DNA from: Valencia hispanica
Lineage: Eukaryota; Chordata; Actinopteri; Cyprinodontiformes; Valenciidae
Assembly: GCA_963556495.2 (NCBI GenBank)
Contig: OY747702.1
Location: forward strand, 754,001 to 818,000
Direction: 5' to 3'
Length of the DNA stretch: 64,000 nt
The notes under the pieces are model-generated. The model did no database searches. It saw only the letters and a program-made list of their open reading frames with translations, and was not told the origin of the DNA. Positions 44,301 to 55,256 of the stretch are shown in pieces; within the stretch, counting starts at the first letter, position 1; each line of letters starts with the position of its first letter. Position numbers and translations under genes: made by a program.

Positions 44301-45710
44301 GTGACATTAATACTGTTTGTGATTCGTGTTTTATTAGGGGGCGCCTTTTGGACTCTGCATCAGGGACGAACCGTCACCTCAGCCGGGGTTCATGAGAGAT
44401 CCGTCTCTTCTAATGTCCTCCGAGGAGGATGGGTTCAAGGGAATTTGTGGTATCAGTTTGCAAATTATTCTGCTATATCAGTGTCAAATCTTGTGGTGTT
44501 TGCATGGGAACAGCTCTTCCAAAGTATTATGTCCCCATACCGTTTGAGGAAAGGTTGGATCAATGTGAGACTCCTGGGAGTAATCCTGCCCAGTGGGTTT
44601 CAGTGCAGGCCCCCAAAATTAATTTCACTCTCGAAGGCAGAAAGTGTAGTGTGTGTGTGTGCCTTGCATTGCATTTTAGCAGCAGGTTTGAATAAAGGCT
44701 GGGGTAAGCTGTGTGGATTGGACAAAGCTGAAGCACCTGGGTTAATTAACCTTTTAGAGCCAGTCCCAGATGCATCTTTTGTTTGTTATAATGTGACAAG
44801 ATCAGGAGAACAGGTGGATATGAGTAAATTGTAAGGAAAATTTTCAAAAATATTTAATCTTAACGATAAAGGGGATTTTTTTTTCTGAGTGCTGGAAATC
44901 TGACAAGCTTAGAGATGATACAACCGTTGCTTACTGGACCTGTTCTTCGAAGCTTTTTGAAACAGGAACAGGCAGGGCCAGACATTTACTGGGGTTGTGG
45001 CGATGGCAAGCTGAGATCCACTCTTCCGTCCAATTGGGGAGGTATGTGTGCTCATGTGGTGTTAGCTTATGATGTCTCGATTGCAATTGATCCATTCCAT
45101 GAAAGTGAGTTTTCCTCACATCACATGTCTAGAAGAGAAGCACCTGTTCAGGCATCTTTGATCATGTTTACTTTGACGTGATTGGTGTGCCACGTGGGGT
45201 CCTAGATAAATTTAAAGCTAGGAATCTGATTCTAGTAGGGGTTGAGTCAATTTTGTTGTGGCCTGCTATTAATAAAAATGTGGATTGAATTAATTACCTG
45301 TTTTATAATCAGCAGAGGTTCATCAACTACTCACACGACATGTTGCAGGGCGTGGCTGAGTAGCTCCATGCAACCTCCCTGGTTGAATGCGAAAACCGGA
45401 TGGCTATCGACATGTTATCCGCAGAAAGGGGAGGAGTGTGTGCGACGCTCGGGGGGAGATGTTGAACCTTTATCCCCGGAAACACAGATACTAATGGTAG
45501 TGTATCAAGAGCTTTAGAAGGCCTGAGAGTAATGAAAGAGGTCCTTGCTAAGAATGCTGTTGTAAATACAGATCTGGGAGGTCTGGGTGAATTGTTGGAT
45601 TCTGTAGTGGGTGAGTGGAAATCACTAGCTGTTTCTGTGTTTGGGACTTGTATTACTGCATTCACAGTTTTCTCTGTGTGGTTGTTGTGTCATTCCATGC
45701 ATTAGAGGAT
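44301..45710 (+). pseudogene. Endogenous retrovirus env remnant
   Basis: A hydrophobic leader-like start (MTLILFVIRVLLGGAF) at 44301 is followed by surface-subunit sequence in shifting frames, including WGCGDGKLRSTLPSNWGG near 45000. The transmembrane subunit at 45250-45700 shows an NRMAIDMLSAERGGVC segment; in the C-X6-CC motif the last Cys is replaced by a stop (45463-45465). A membrane span near 45640-45700 (FGTCITAFTVFSVWLL) follows. Multiple frameshifts and stops are present. The TM is related to the minus-strand remnant at 17.9-18.6 kb. Confidence 0.8.
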
Positions 45711-46879
45711 CGGCGATCAGAGCTTTTACACATCAGATGTTAGCAAAATCTCTGAGTCGATAGATGCGGACGAACCTGGTGCAGACGGCGAAAGGCGAGA
45801 TGAAGGGGAAAGGCGAGATGAAGGGGATGGAGACGATGGATCTGGCATGGAAACGCTTGACGACCTCAAGTTATATGAGTGATTGGACTGCAGGTGTACG
45901 AAAATTACCTTTAAATCACTTTGTGAATTAGATTTTCTGATTTTTTTTTCTGTAACTACTCTCTTGTGTTCCTCCATGTGAGTCCATGAAAATTTAACAG
46001 GGTCTCATCCCAGGTAAAGCAGAGAAAAAGGGGTTGATTTTCATTTTACAATTATTTTTCAATTATTTTTATTATTTCATTATTATTCAATTACATTTCT
46101 TTTTTCTACTACAGACAGTTAATTTATGTGATTTCAGTTATGTTTCCTTTTTATTTATTATTCAATTCCAGTTCATTGTTGTTCAACATTATTTCTATTT
46201 TTTATTTATTTTCATTGTTTTTGTTTATTCATATTAATCTATGAATAAAGGGTGGAGATTATAAATTTGTTTGATTCTTGTATGATTTACCATAGAATAA
46301 TTTATGAGCAGTGAGGTATGCCTAATAAGTACTGAAGTTGAAGCAATTTTTTTACCTTTTTATTTCTTGTGGTTTTGTTATGAAGGAGTCTATTGTTGTT
46401 GTTTACTACTGATCTGTTTTGTGTAACCTCTTTAAAGGGTCACTTTGGCGCTGGGCAATGAGTAACTGACGATCTTTGATTTCGGCGTTCACACCGTGGA
46501 TGCAAGTCTTGTTTCGAGGGAAGAGTACACGTTTTCAATTTGTGCTAAAAGTTATTTTACTCATTCATTGTGTACTTGACTGATTCTGCCTAAAATTTGT
46601 ATTTTGTTTCTTCTCTGTTTTGCAGAGGTTGTGGCTTAGTGATTTGTGTAGATTTACTGCGGACTTGCTCCGGCGTCCGGCAAGACGAGAATCGATCCTA
46701 TTTTTGCCGGATGGCGAAACGGCGGCCAGCGCCCTGCTCCGCTCGGCGGCGGCAGTGGAAATGCTCTCATTGACTACAACAGAAGTGTTTTTGCTGCGTA
46801 ATGTGTGCCGGAGTGGAGCGCATGCAGTGGAAATTGGGGGTGAATGTCCCTGGTTCTGTAACACAAATATCTTTTGCCA
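45711..46879 (+). other. Post-env region, possible polypurine tract and LTR
   Basis: A purine-rich AAAGGGTGGAGA run at 46246-46257 could be the polypurine tract that precedes a 3' LTR, with LTR-like sequence to about 46560, but no matching 5' LTR exists here. A GC-rich stretch at 46640-46860 of unknown origin precedes the L1 fragment; its open frames are not supported as genes. Confidence 0.35.
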
Positions 46880-48282
46880 GTTGCCAAATTTTCGCTCATG
46901 TTGTTTCATCCATTCTGAGATTGAGATCCTTATTCCATACCTGCCACAGATAGTTTGTATAAATATTACTGCCAAGATTAAGTTCAGCATACCCCCGGCC
47001 AAGAACTGATTTATTGCCTCTGTTGAGAAGCAGGCGCTCTATATTTGAAGTTTGATGGTCAAAGACATGGTTGTTTTGGTCCTGAATAAAGCTACGGACT
47101 TGGGAGAATCTGAAGCAATTATGTGGCAGAAGGTTATATTTCTTTTCAATTTCTGTAAATGAGAGCATCACCCCATTATGAAATAAATGCCTTAGAGTCA
47201 AGATCCCTCTATCCTTCCAAATGTTAAATCCACCATCTGTGCTGGCTGGGGCAAAATTGCTGTTATTGTGTAAAGGGGCTAGAGAATACATTACGTTTGT
47301 GCAAATAACAGACTTGGCAAAGGGCTACATGCATTAAATACTTATAGATCTAACTTAACTGATTCTGGTTCATTATTAATCCAATCACCTATGTAGAAAA
47401 GCTGTGCAGCGAGTTGGTAAAGTATAATATCAGGCACAGCCAAGCCACCTTTCTCCACAGACATCTGTAGCTTAGCCATCTTTAATCGTGGCTTCTTTTT
47501 ATTCCAAATAAATGTACTAAAACAGCTGTTCAGACTCTTCATAGTTTTATTGAGTAAATAAAGTAAATAGGGACCATTTAAAGATGGTAAAGGAGTCTCG
47601 GCAGGATATTGATTTTGAGCAGGTAAATCCTCCGCAACAGAGAAAGTGGAAGAGAAATCCACCTGTCTAGATCATCCTTAAATGGGCTATATGCAATTTT
47701 CTGAATTTTAAACTCGCAACTGACACCTGTGGCCAAAAAACGGAACTGCTCTTCCTTTCTGCTCGCTCTCACAGCGCGCGCTCGTACGCCGGTCGCTCTC
47801 AATCTTCAATCTTTTTCGGGCACTTTTCAGGGGTTTAACTTTTTTAGTCTTATGTGGAGTTACTATTGGTGTCAAAGTTGTCCTGGGTCTCTTCTGTGTA
47901 TTCGCACAATCAATCGCACTGCTTGCGAGTGTAGGCTCATAGCTGACTAGCGGTGGTGGCAGAGTGATCTGAAACATTTAACATGAACGCGCCTCACGTC
48001 ACATCCACAGACAGCGCGGGAAAATCCGACCCGACAGAAAATAGAAAAAATTGGATACAGGTTTATAGGTGCACCCACTGTGAGCTAAAAAGGTGTCCGT
48101 ATGCTCATCAGGAGATGTTTGAGTCACAAATGGTGAAATAAAAAGGTTATTGTTACGTTTATTTTGGGGGAAAAGTTGCATATAGCCCCTTTAATGCATT
48201 TTAGAAGGGGTTTGAAATTGACCTTGTACAGTGCTTCTAGTAATGGGGTGACTGAGCGTTACATAGAGGTATGACCTCAATA
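46880..48282 (-). pseudogene. L1-type LINE ORF2 C-terminal fragment, interrupted
   Basis: Minus-strand translation gives VNFKPLLKC, then beyond an insertion DDLDRWISLPLSLLRRIYLL and KINILPRLLYHL, FIWNKKKPRLKMAKLQ with EKGGLAVPD, and further down IWKDRGILTLRHLF with RFSQVRSFIQDQ. These are the hallmarks of the region after RT in L1 ORF2. Frames are broken in several places. The 5' end is lost at the Gypsy LTR border (48283). A 509-bp DNA transposon lies inside it. Confidence 0.82.
47682..48190. mobile_element. piggyBac-like non-autonomous element with TTAA duplication
   Basis: Terminal inverted repeats ATGGGCTATATGCAATTTT (left) and AGGGGCTATATGCAACTTTT (right, reversed) bound a 509-bp segment flanked by TTAA at 47678-47681 and 48191-48194. 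Removing the element and one TTAA restores the L1 frame across the join. The interior is CpG-rich at 47770-47790 and encodes no transposase. Confidence 0.88.
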
Positions 48283-48610
48283 TGTCATGATGCCCTATTC
48301 ATTCCCTCTCCTATTCATCGATCTCACCTGTGTCTCCCATCAACCACACCTGACCCTCCTTACCTTCTGCCTTTATAACCCATCACTTCCCCTTACTCAG
48401 CGCCGGATCATTATTGTTGTCTCCATGGTGTGTTGTCCTGCTGTATCCCGGTCTGCTCGTCCAATGTCCTGTTTATACGTTCCTGCAGTGATCACCCTCA
48501 TCTCCTCCTTCATCATCAACCAGCACCCAGTAAATATCCTTGGACTTGGATCCTTGCACTTCCACCGGCGTCTGTGTTTGGGTCCATGCATTCACACCAC
48601 ACTCCTGACA
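48283..48610 (+). mobile_element. Gypsy LTR
   Basis: TGTCATGATGCCC start, CTGTGTTTGGGTCC near the end and TGACA terminus. Homologous to the solo LTR at 34198-34504. A short gap and then a gag start follow, so this is a 5' LTR. Confidence 0.8.
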
Positions 48611-48629
48611 GAATGTTCCGACCATAAAG

Positions 48630-49430
48630 ATGGACCCAGCAGTTGCTCGGGAGATCGCCGCCCTCCACCAGGACGTCTGTGCTGGGCTGACCAAGATCGC
48701 GGTGTCCCCTCACCCACCTCTACCAATCTCCAGAGCTGAGGAGATCCTTAAGGTGCTCCCTCACTTCTGGAATATGTTCTCCGCCCAGGATCATCCCGTG
48801 CTGCGAACTGAGGCGGAGAGGGTTCGCCAGGAAGCGTGGGAGCAGATTATCGGTCCGCCCTCTCAGTCTCCATCATCTGGCCACCAGCGGAGATCCCGCC
48901 GAGCCGGGAATGCTACCGGGAGCAGAGCGTCGCCCCCTCATCAACTGCCTGCGCGGCTGCTGCTCCCTTGTCAGATACTCCGCTGACCGACGCAGCACCC
49001 CTGCCCGCCTGTTCAGTCTCTCCCTGTCTGGCTGCGTCAGCCGAACCAACATCCAAGGCAGAGGACGACTCAGAGGAGCGGTCCGCCCTTCCTTGGCACA
49101 AGGCTGGCGCTCTGTTCCCCAGGCACTGGTCCTCGACGGCATGAGCCTCCTCTGCCGACGCAGTCGAGGTAGGGCCGCTTCCAGGTTGGAGGTCCGAGCT
49201 GGCTGCTCACCTCCTGTCTTCCCTGCTACGATCAACGCACCAGTCAGCCAGCCAGCCCGTCGAGGCCAGCTTTTCCAGTCAGCCTGCCGGCTCCAGCTCT
49301 GACCTGCCGGCAGGCTTCAGCCTGCTCGGCCATTAAGTCAGCCTCAGCCTGCTCAGTCCCAGCAGTCACAGCGTCAGCTCTCCAATGACCGACATTCCCC
49401 CATGCGTCACTAGAGTCACCAGAGAGGATC
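48630..49430 (+). pseudogene. Gypsy gag N-terminus, degenerate
   Basis: ATG 48630 starts MDPAVAREIAALHQDVCAG, 20 bases after the LTR end, with an MDPA start common in fish Gypsy gag. The frame encodes an acidic helical region to about residue 75, then is lost to frameshifts (continuing in frames at 48836-49144). No zinc knuckle, protease or RT follows. Confidence 0.65.
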
Positions 49431-49901
49431 ATGGAGGACCCGTCCCTGTCGCTAGAGCTCCCAGGGAGGGTCAAGGAGCGTCAAGGAGGACCCGTCCTCG
49501 TCCCTAGAGCTCCCAGGGAGGGTCAAGGTGGACCTGTGCCCTTCTGTAGAGCTCCCAGGGAGGCTCAAGTAGGACCCGTGCCCATCGTTAGAGCTCCCAG
49601 GGAGGGTCAAGGAGGACCCGTCCCCATCGCTGGAGCCTCTTCGCTGCTGATCGCTGTCGGTCGAGCCCCAGACTCTCCTCAGCCGGCCTCCGCGCTGCCA
49701 GGCTCTCCTCAGCCGGCCTCCGCGCCACCATACTCTTCTCAGCCGGCCTGCGCGCCGCCAGACTCTTGTCAGCCGGCCTCCGTGCCTCCAGACTCTCCTC
49801 AGCCGGCCTCCATGCCACCAATCTCTTCTCAGCCGGCCAAGCCTCTCCGTCTCCTCCAACCTCGACCGGCCAAGCTGACTCAAAATCAGTCGGGCAACTA
49901 G
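49431..49901 (+). repeat. Coding minisatellites in the gag linker (42-bp and 30-bp)
   Basis: One open frame contains two tandem arrays. At about 49505-49625 there are three 14-residue units of the type RAPREGQGGPVPIA (42 bp). At about 49670-49840 there are about five 10-residue units of the type SPQPASAPPD (30 bp). Both keep the frame. The array ends where LINE RT sequence begins near 49885. Confidence 0.85.
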
Positions 49902-50879
49902 ATGTCCATCCGGCTGTCTGCCCGACCTTCAGTCTGATTTCCGTGCTCACCACAGCACTGAGACTGCCCTCGTCAAAGTATTCAATGATATCCACATAAA
50001 TACAGACCGTGATAGAACCACAGTGCTGGTTTTGTTGGAGCTCAGTGCAGCATTTCACACTGTTGATCACAAAATACTATTAGAACGACTGGAGAGCTGG
50101 GTTGGACTCTCTGGTACTTGGCTGGCTTGAGTCCTACCTGAAGAACACAGACTTTTTTGTTTCAATAGGAAATGTTTTATCAGAACGAACAGAAATCACA
50201 TGGGGTGTGCCCCAGTGCTCCATCTTAGGGCCTCTTCTATTTAATATCTACATGCTCCCACCAGGCCAGATTATAACAACCAGTAAGATAAGTTACCATA
50301 ACTATGCGGATGATACTCAGCTTTACATTACAATGTCACGAGGTGACTTTGAACCCATTCAAATCCTAAATCAATGCATTGACCAAAGAAATGGATGGAT
50401 GTGCCATAACTTTCTCCAGCTGAACAGAAACAAAACTGAAGTAATTATTTCTGGACCTACTGAGGAACCATCAAGAGTCAGCACACAGCTTCAATGAAAA
50501 CAGCTAGAAACTACTGATCAGGCCCGAAATCTAGGTGTAGTAATGGACTCAGACCTGAACCTCCAAGGTCACATAAAGGCAATTCTAGAAATCACATTTC
50601 TAGAATTAAAGGACTAATGTCGCAACAGGACCTCGGAAAGCTCATCCATGTGTTTATCTTTAGTTGGATTGATTATTGCAACAGCGTCTTCCCAGGTCTG
50701 CCTAAAAAGTAAATCGGACAGCTGCAGTTGATAGAGAACACTGCTGCTCACGTCCTCACTAGAACCAGGAAAGTAGAGCACATCACCCCAGTTCTAAAGT
50801 CCTTACACTGCCTCTCTGTAGCTCAGAGAATAGATTTCAAAATATTCATACTAGTTTATTCGTTCAATCAATTTAATTT

Positions 50880-53800
50880 CAATTCAATTCAGTTTATTTA
50901 TATAGCGCCAATTCACAACAGATGTCATCTCAAGGCACTTAACAAGAAGTCATTTCAATACAATTATACAAACATTCCAATCAGTTAAAAAGTTTCCTAT
51001 TTAAGGAATCCCAGCAGATTGCGTCAGTCATTGGCGTGAGGTTGGGCAGATTTCCAACCACAGCAATCCTTCAGCAATCCCTCATACTGAGCAAGCATGT
51101 AGCGACAGTGGAGAGGAAAAACTCCCCTTTAACAGGAAGAAACCTCTAACAGAACCAGGCTCAGTGGGAGCGGCCATCTGCCACGACCGTCTGGGGGTTT
51201 GAGAAGACAGAGCAGAACACAGAAGGAACAGAAGATCCGATATAAGAGAACTTTCTATGTTACAGAAAGTAAAAAGTTGATAACAGGACACAGTGGATGT
51301 TCAGTTACTGAGAGGATCATCCCACTCGATGACCCCCGTCTAACAGGGCATTGCAGCCAAGCAGGATACCAGACCAGGTGTATCTTCGATGGGGAGAAAA
51401 ACACTGAGAGAAAACAAAGTTAACAGTCGAAATAACAGAATGTACTGTAATACAACTGGAGAGTCGTAGGAGAAAAGGAAGTAGCAGAGTGAAGAAAATT
51501 GGTAAGTCTGTCCTCCAGCAGTCTAAGCCTATAGCAGCATAACTACAGAGATAGCTCAGGATGACCTAAGCCACTCTAACTATAAGCTTTATCAAAAAGG
51601 AAAGTTTTAAGCCTGGCCTTAAAAGTAAACAGAGTGTCTGCCTCACGGACTAAAGCTGGGAGCTGGTTCCACAGGAGAGGAGCCTGATAACTAAAAGATC
51701 TGCCTCCCATTCTACTTTTAGAGATCCTAGGAACTACAAGTAAACCTGCAGTCTGAGAGCGAAGTGCTCTTTTAGGAACATATGGAACAATTAGATCTCT
51801 GATGTATGATGGAGCTTGATTATTAAGGGCTTTGTATGTAAGAAGAAGGATCTTAAATTCTATTCTGGATTTAACAGGGACCCAATGAAGGGAAGCTAAA
51901 ACAGGAGAAATGTGATCTCTCTTTTTAATATTCATCAGAACTCTTGCTGCCGCATTTTGGATCAACTGAAGGCTTTTAATGGCATTTTGTGGACTTCCTG
52001 ATAGTAAAGAATTACAGTAGTCCAGCCTTGAGGTAACAAATGCATGGACTAGTTTTTCAGCATCACTCCTGGACAGGATGTTTCTAATTTTAGCAATATT
52101 CCGGAGGTGAAAGAAAGAAATCCTAGAAACCTGTTTAATATGGGATTTAAATGTCAAGTCTTGGTCAAAAATAACGCCGAGGTTCTTTACGTTATTACTG
52201 GGGGACAATTTAATGCCATCCAGATGAAGTGATTGACTAATCAGTTTCTGTTTAAGAACTTCTGGTCCAAAGACAGCAACTTCTGTCTTGTCAGAATTTA
52301 AAAGCAAAAAGTTTAGGGTCATCCATGCTTTTATGTCTTCCAGACATGCCTGTAATCTACCTAACTGACTGGGTTCATCAGGATTTATGGATAAATATAG
52401 TTGTGTATCATCGGCATAGCTGTGGAAATTTATCCCATGCTGTCTAATGATTCTACCAATTGGAAGCATATATATGGTGAAAAGAATTGGTCCAAGGACA
52501 GAACCCTGTGGAACTCCACAAGTAACCCTTGAGAGTGAAGATGATTTATCATTTAGATTAACAAACTGGAATCTATCAGACAAATATGATTTAAACCAGC
52601 CTAGTGCTGTTCCTTTGATCCCTGCAACATGTTCAAGCCTTTCTAAGAGAATATTATGATCGACTGTGTCAAAAGCAGCACTGAGATCTAACAAAACCAG
52701 AACAGACACCAGTCCATTATCTGAGGCCATGAGAATATCATTAGTAACCTTCACCAGTGCTGTTTCAGTGCTATGATGAGCTCTAAAACCTGACTGAAAC
52801 TCTTCAAACAGCTCGTTACTGTTTAGATGTTCACAGACTTGATTAGCAACTATTTTCTCAAGGACTTTGGATAAGAAAGGAAGGTTAGATATAGGTCTGT
52901 AATTCACTAAGTCATCTTGATCAAGGGAAGGTTTCTTGAGTAAAGGTTTAATTACAGCTATTTTAATTTCCTGTGGTACGTATCCGTTTACTAAGGATAG
53001 ATTCATCATATCCAAAATGGGGCCAGGAACCAAATGGAACACTTCTTTAAATAATTTGGTTGAGATTGGGTCCAAAATACAAGTTGAAGATTTAGATGAG
53101 GCTAATATTTTTGATAATTCTGAAAGCTCGACTGAATCAAAACAGCCTAAGCAATACTGAGGTTCTACAGTTCTTTCCGATACTGACTCATTTACTGAGG
53201 AAGAAGTAATCATGTTTGGGAGGGTGCCAATGATTTTATTTTTAATAAAATTTATTTTATTTATGAAGAATCTCATAAAATCATCACTGCTAAGAGCCGG
53301 GGGAATAGTTTGCTCAACAGAGCTATGACTCTGTGTAAGTTTGGCAACTGTACTAAAAAGAAACCTAGGATTGTTTTTATTCGCCTCTATTAATGATGAA
53401 AAATATGCTGTTCTAGCTTGTCGAAGGGTCTTTTTATACAGCAGTAGACTGTTATTCCAGGTTAAATAGGAATCCTCTAGATGTGTAAAGCGCCATTTTC
53501 TCTCCAACTTCCTAGTATTCTGCTTTAAAGTACGCAACTCTGCGTTAAACCAAGGAGTCAGCCTCCTATGGCTAGCCACTTTCTTTTTTAATGGGGCTAC
53601 ACTATCTAATGCCAAACGCAATGAGGACGTAACGCTGTGAACCAGACCATCAATTTCTGAAGGGTTAGAGATAGAATTGCTGCCATCCACTGTGTTACTC
53701 TGAGACACTGAGGAAAGTAAGAATGGTACAGATTCTTTAAAAATTGTTACAGCATTGTCTGATAAAGTTCTACTATAATGAAATTTTCTTTCAGATTTAA

Positions 53801-54222
53801 GATGGTCAGTTAAAGTAAATTCAAAAGTTATCAAGAAGTGGTCAGACAGGACCGGGTTATGTGGGTGGACTGTTATTTCCTCACACTCAATACCGTATGT
53901 CAGTACAAGGTCCAAAGTGTGTTTACCTGAGTGGGTCGATCCCTGTACTTTTTGAGTAAAGCCAATTGAGTCTAAAATAGCATTAAAGGCTGCATTTAGG
54001 CTATCACTTTCAGTATCCACATGAATATTGAAGTCCCCCACTATAATAACCCTATCAGTATTTAATACTATATCAGATAAAAAATGTGAGATCTGATCCA
54101 AGAATTGAGAGTAAGGGCCTGGTGGACGATACAAAACCACAAACAAAAATGGTCTTAATGTTTTGCAACTTGGATGAGGAAAATTAAGGGTTAGATATTC
54201 AAAAGAACTGTAGCTATCAATT
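50880..54222 (-). mobile_element. 5'-truncated L2 LINE with long intact RT frame
   Basis: From the 3' tail (ATTCAATTCAGTTTATTTATA) at 50880 to a truncated 5' end inside the endonuclease domain at about 54222. It is very similar to the complete copy at 9.7-14.6 kb. It lacks ORF1 and the N-terminal part of ORF2, so it was dead on arrival. Confidence 0.93.
51576..54146 (-). CDS. L2 ORF2, N-terminally truncated, open over 856 residues
   Basis: The frame is uninterrupted from within the endonuclease ([24 protein letters not shown]) through RT ([33 protein letters not shown]) to the natural stop. The first ATG-like start at 54146 is not the native one; about 145 N-terminal residues of the full-length protein are missing, including the TETW endonuclease motif. 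By eye about ten residues differ from the complete copy. There is no own promoter. Confidence 0.9.
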   Translation of the reverse strand: MFVVLYRPPGPYSQFLDQISHFLSDIVLNTDRVIIVGDFNIHVDTESDSLNAAFNAILDSIGFTQKVQGSTHSGKHTLDLVLTYGIECEEITVHPHNPVLSDHFLITFEFTLTDHLKSERKFHYSRTLSDNAVTIFKESVPFLLSSVSQSNTVDGSNSISNPSEIDGLVHSVTSSLRLALDSVAPLKKKVASHRRLTPWFNAELRTLKQNTRKLERKWRFTHLEDSYLTWNNSLLLYKKTLRQARTAYFSSLIEANKNNPRFLFSTVAKLTQSHSSVEQTIPPALSSDDFMRFFINKINFIKNKIIGTLPNMITSSSVNESVSERTVEPQYCLGCFDSVELSELSKILASSKSSTCILDPISTKLFKEVFHLVPGPILDMMNLSLVNGYVPQEIKIAVIKPLLKKPSLDQDDLVNYRPISNLPFLSKVLEKIVANQVCEHLNSNELFEEFQSGFRAHHSTETALVKVTNDILMASDNGLVSVLVLLDLSAAFDTVDHNILLERLEHVAGIKGTALGWFKSYLSDRFQFVNLNDKSSSLSRVTCGVPQGSVLGPILFTIYMLPIGRIIRQHGINFHSYADDTQLYLSINPDEPSQLGRLQACLEDIKAWMTLNFLLLNSDKTEVAVFGPEVLKQKLISQSLHLDGIKLSPSNNVKNLGVIFDQDLTFKSHIKQVSRISFFHLRNIAKIRNILSRSDAEKLVHAFVTSRLDYCNSLLSGSPQNAIKSLQLIQNAAARVLMNIKKRDHISPVLASLHWVPVKSRIEFKILLLTYKALNNQAPSYIRDLIVPYVPKRALRSQTAGLLVVPRISKSRMGGRSFSYQAPLLWNQLPALVREADTLFTFKARLKTFLFDKAYS

Positions 54223-54282
54223 TAGTCGTTCATTAATACAAGTCCCAAACATTTCTTTCATTAAATGGCTTAGCACCAATTC

Positions 54283-54684
54283 AATTCAATTCAGTTTATT
54301 TATATAGTGCCAATTCACAACAGATGTCATCTCAAGGCACTTAACAAGAAGTCATTTCAATACATTTATACAAACATTCCAATCAGTTAAAAAGTTTCCT
54401 ATTTAAGGAATCCCAGCAGATTGTGTCAGTCATTGGCGTGAGGTTGGGCAGACTTTCCAACCACAGCAATCCTTCAGCAATCCCTCATACTGAGCAAGGA
54501 TGTAGCGACGGTGGAGAGGAAAAACTCCCCTTTAACAGGAAGAAACCTCCAACAGAACCAGGCTCAGTAGGAGCGGCCATCTGCCACGACCGTCTGGGGG
54601 TTTGAGAAGACAGAGCAGAGACACAGAAAGAACAGAAGATCCGATATAAGAGTACTCTCTATGTTACAGAAAGTAAAAAGTTGA
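54283..54684 (-). mobile_element. L2 3' tail, second insertion
   Basis: A separate minus-strand L2 3' UTR fragment, from the pentamer tail (CAATTCAATTCAATTCAG) at 54283 to a truncated 5' end at about 54684. It lies only some 60 bp from the other L2 insertion in the same host LINE. Confidence 0.9.
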
Positions 54685-55085
54685 AGACTTGTTGTCACCA
54701 TACCAACCACCGAGACCACTCAGGTCCTCCAACTCTAGCCTACTAAACATCCCTAGACTTAGAAACAAGCATGGAGAAGCAGCTTTCAGTTTCTATGCTC
54801 CCCTTATCTTGAACAGACTTCCTGACTAGTGCAGAGCTGCTGAACTCTGAACTGCTTTAAATTGAGACTAAAAATCATCTGTTTAGAATTGCCTTTGAGT
54901 AAATGATTGTCATATGTATCAAATGTGTCCATGCTCCCTTGCTTTATTGACTTTTAATTTACGATGTTCTGTTGGTTTTTGTTTTATTTTTCTCTTTTTT
55001 TAATCACCAAATCATGTAAAGCACCGTGAATTACCCTGTTGTTGAAAGTGTGCTATACAAATAAGGCTGCCTTGCTTTTCCTTGC

Positions 55086-55211
55086 CTAAATACCTGTACT
55101 TTCTCTTTAAGAAAGCTCTCCATTTATGATGTCAGCGCTGTACTACTCTCAGTTGCCGCTAGGACTGAGAAAAGGAAGGAAACTTTCTGTACTCAGGGAC
55201 ATGGTTAAACG

Positions 55212-55256
<45 letters not shown>

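Larger units (their letters stand above)
49885..55085 (+). pseudogene. L2-like LINE cut into three by two L2 insertions
   Basis: Plus-strand RT of a LINE family distinct from the abundant L2. 49885-50868 holds [16 protein letters not shown] sequence, [28 protein letters not shown] and [13 protein letters not shown], with stops at 50495 and later. 54223-54282 holds the next short piece (KSLNGLAP-type). 54685-54850 holds PRPLRSSNSSLLNIPRLRNK with AAFSFYAPLILNRLPD and a stop. The 3' UTR ends in GTGCTATACAAATAAGGCTG and a CCTTG-rich tail at about 55080. The gaps are exactly the two minus-strand L2 copies. Confidence 0.85.

Noticed and set aside
46620..47009. 129-codon plus-strand open frame as a host gene
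   Set aside because: It overlaps the minus-strand L1 fragment and has no recognised domain.
48397..48713. Minus-strand frames within the Gypsy LTR
   Set aside because: They lie antisense to a sequence with clear LTR borders and a plus-strand gag start.
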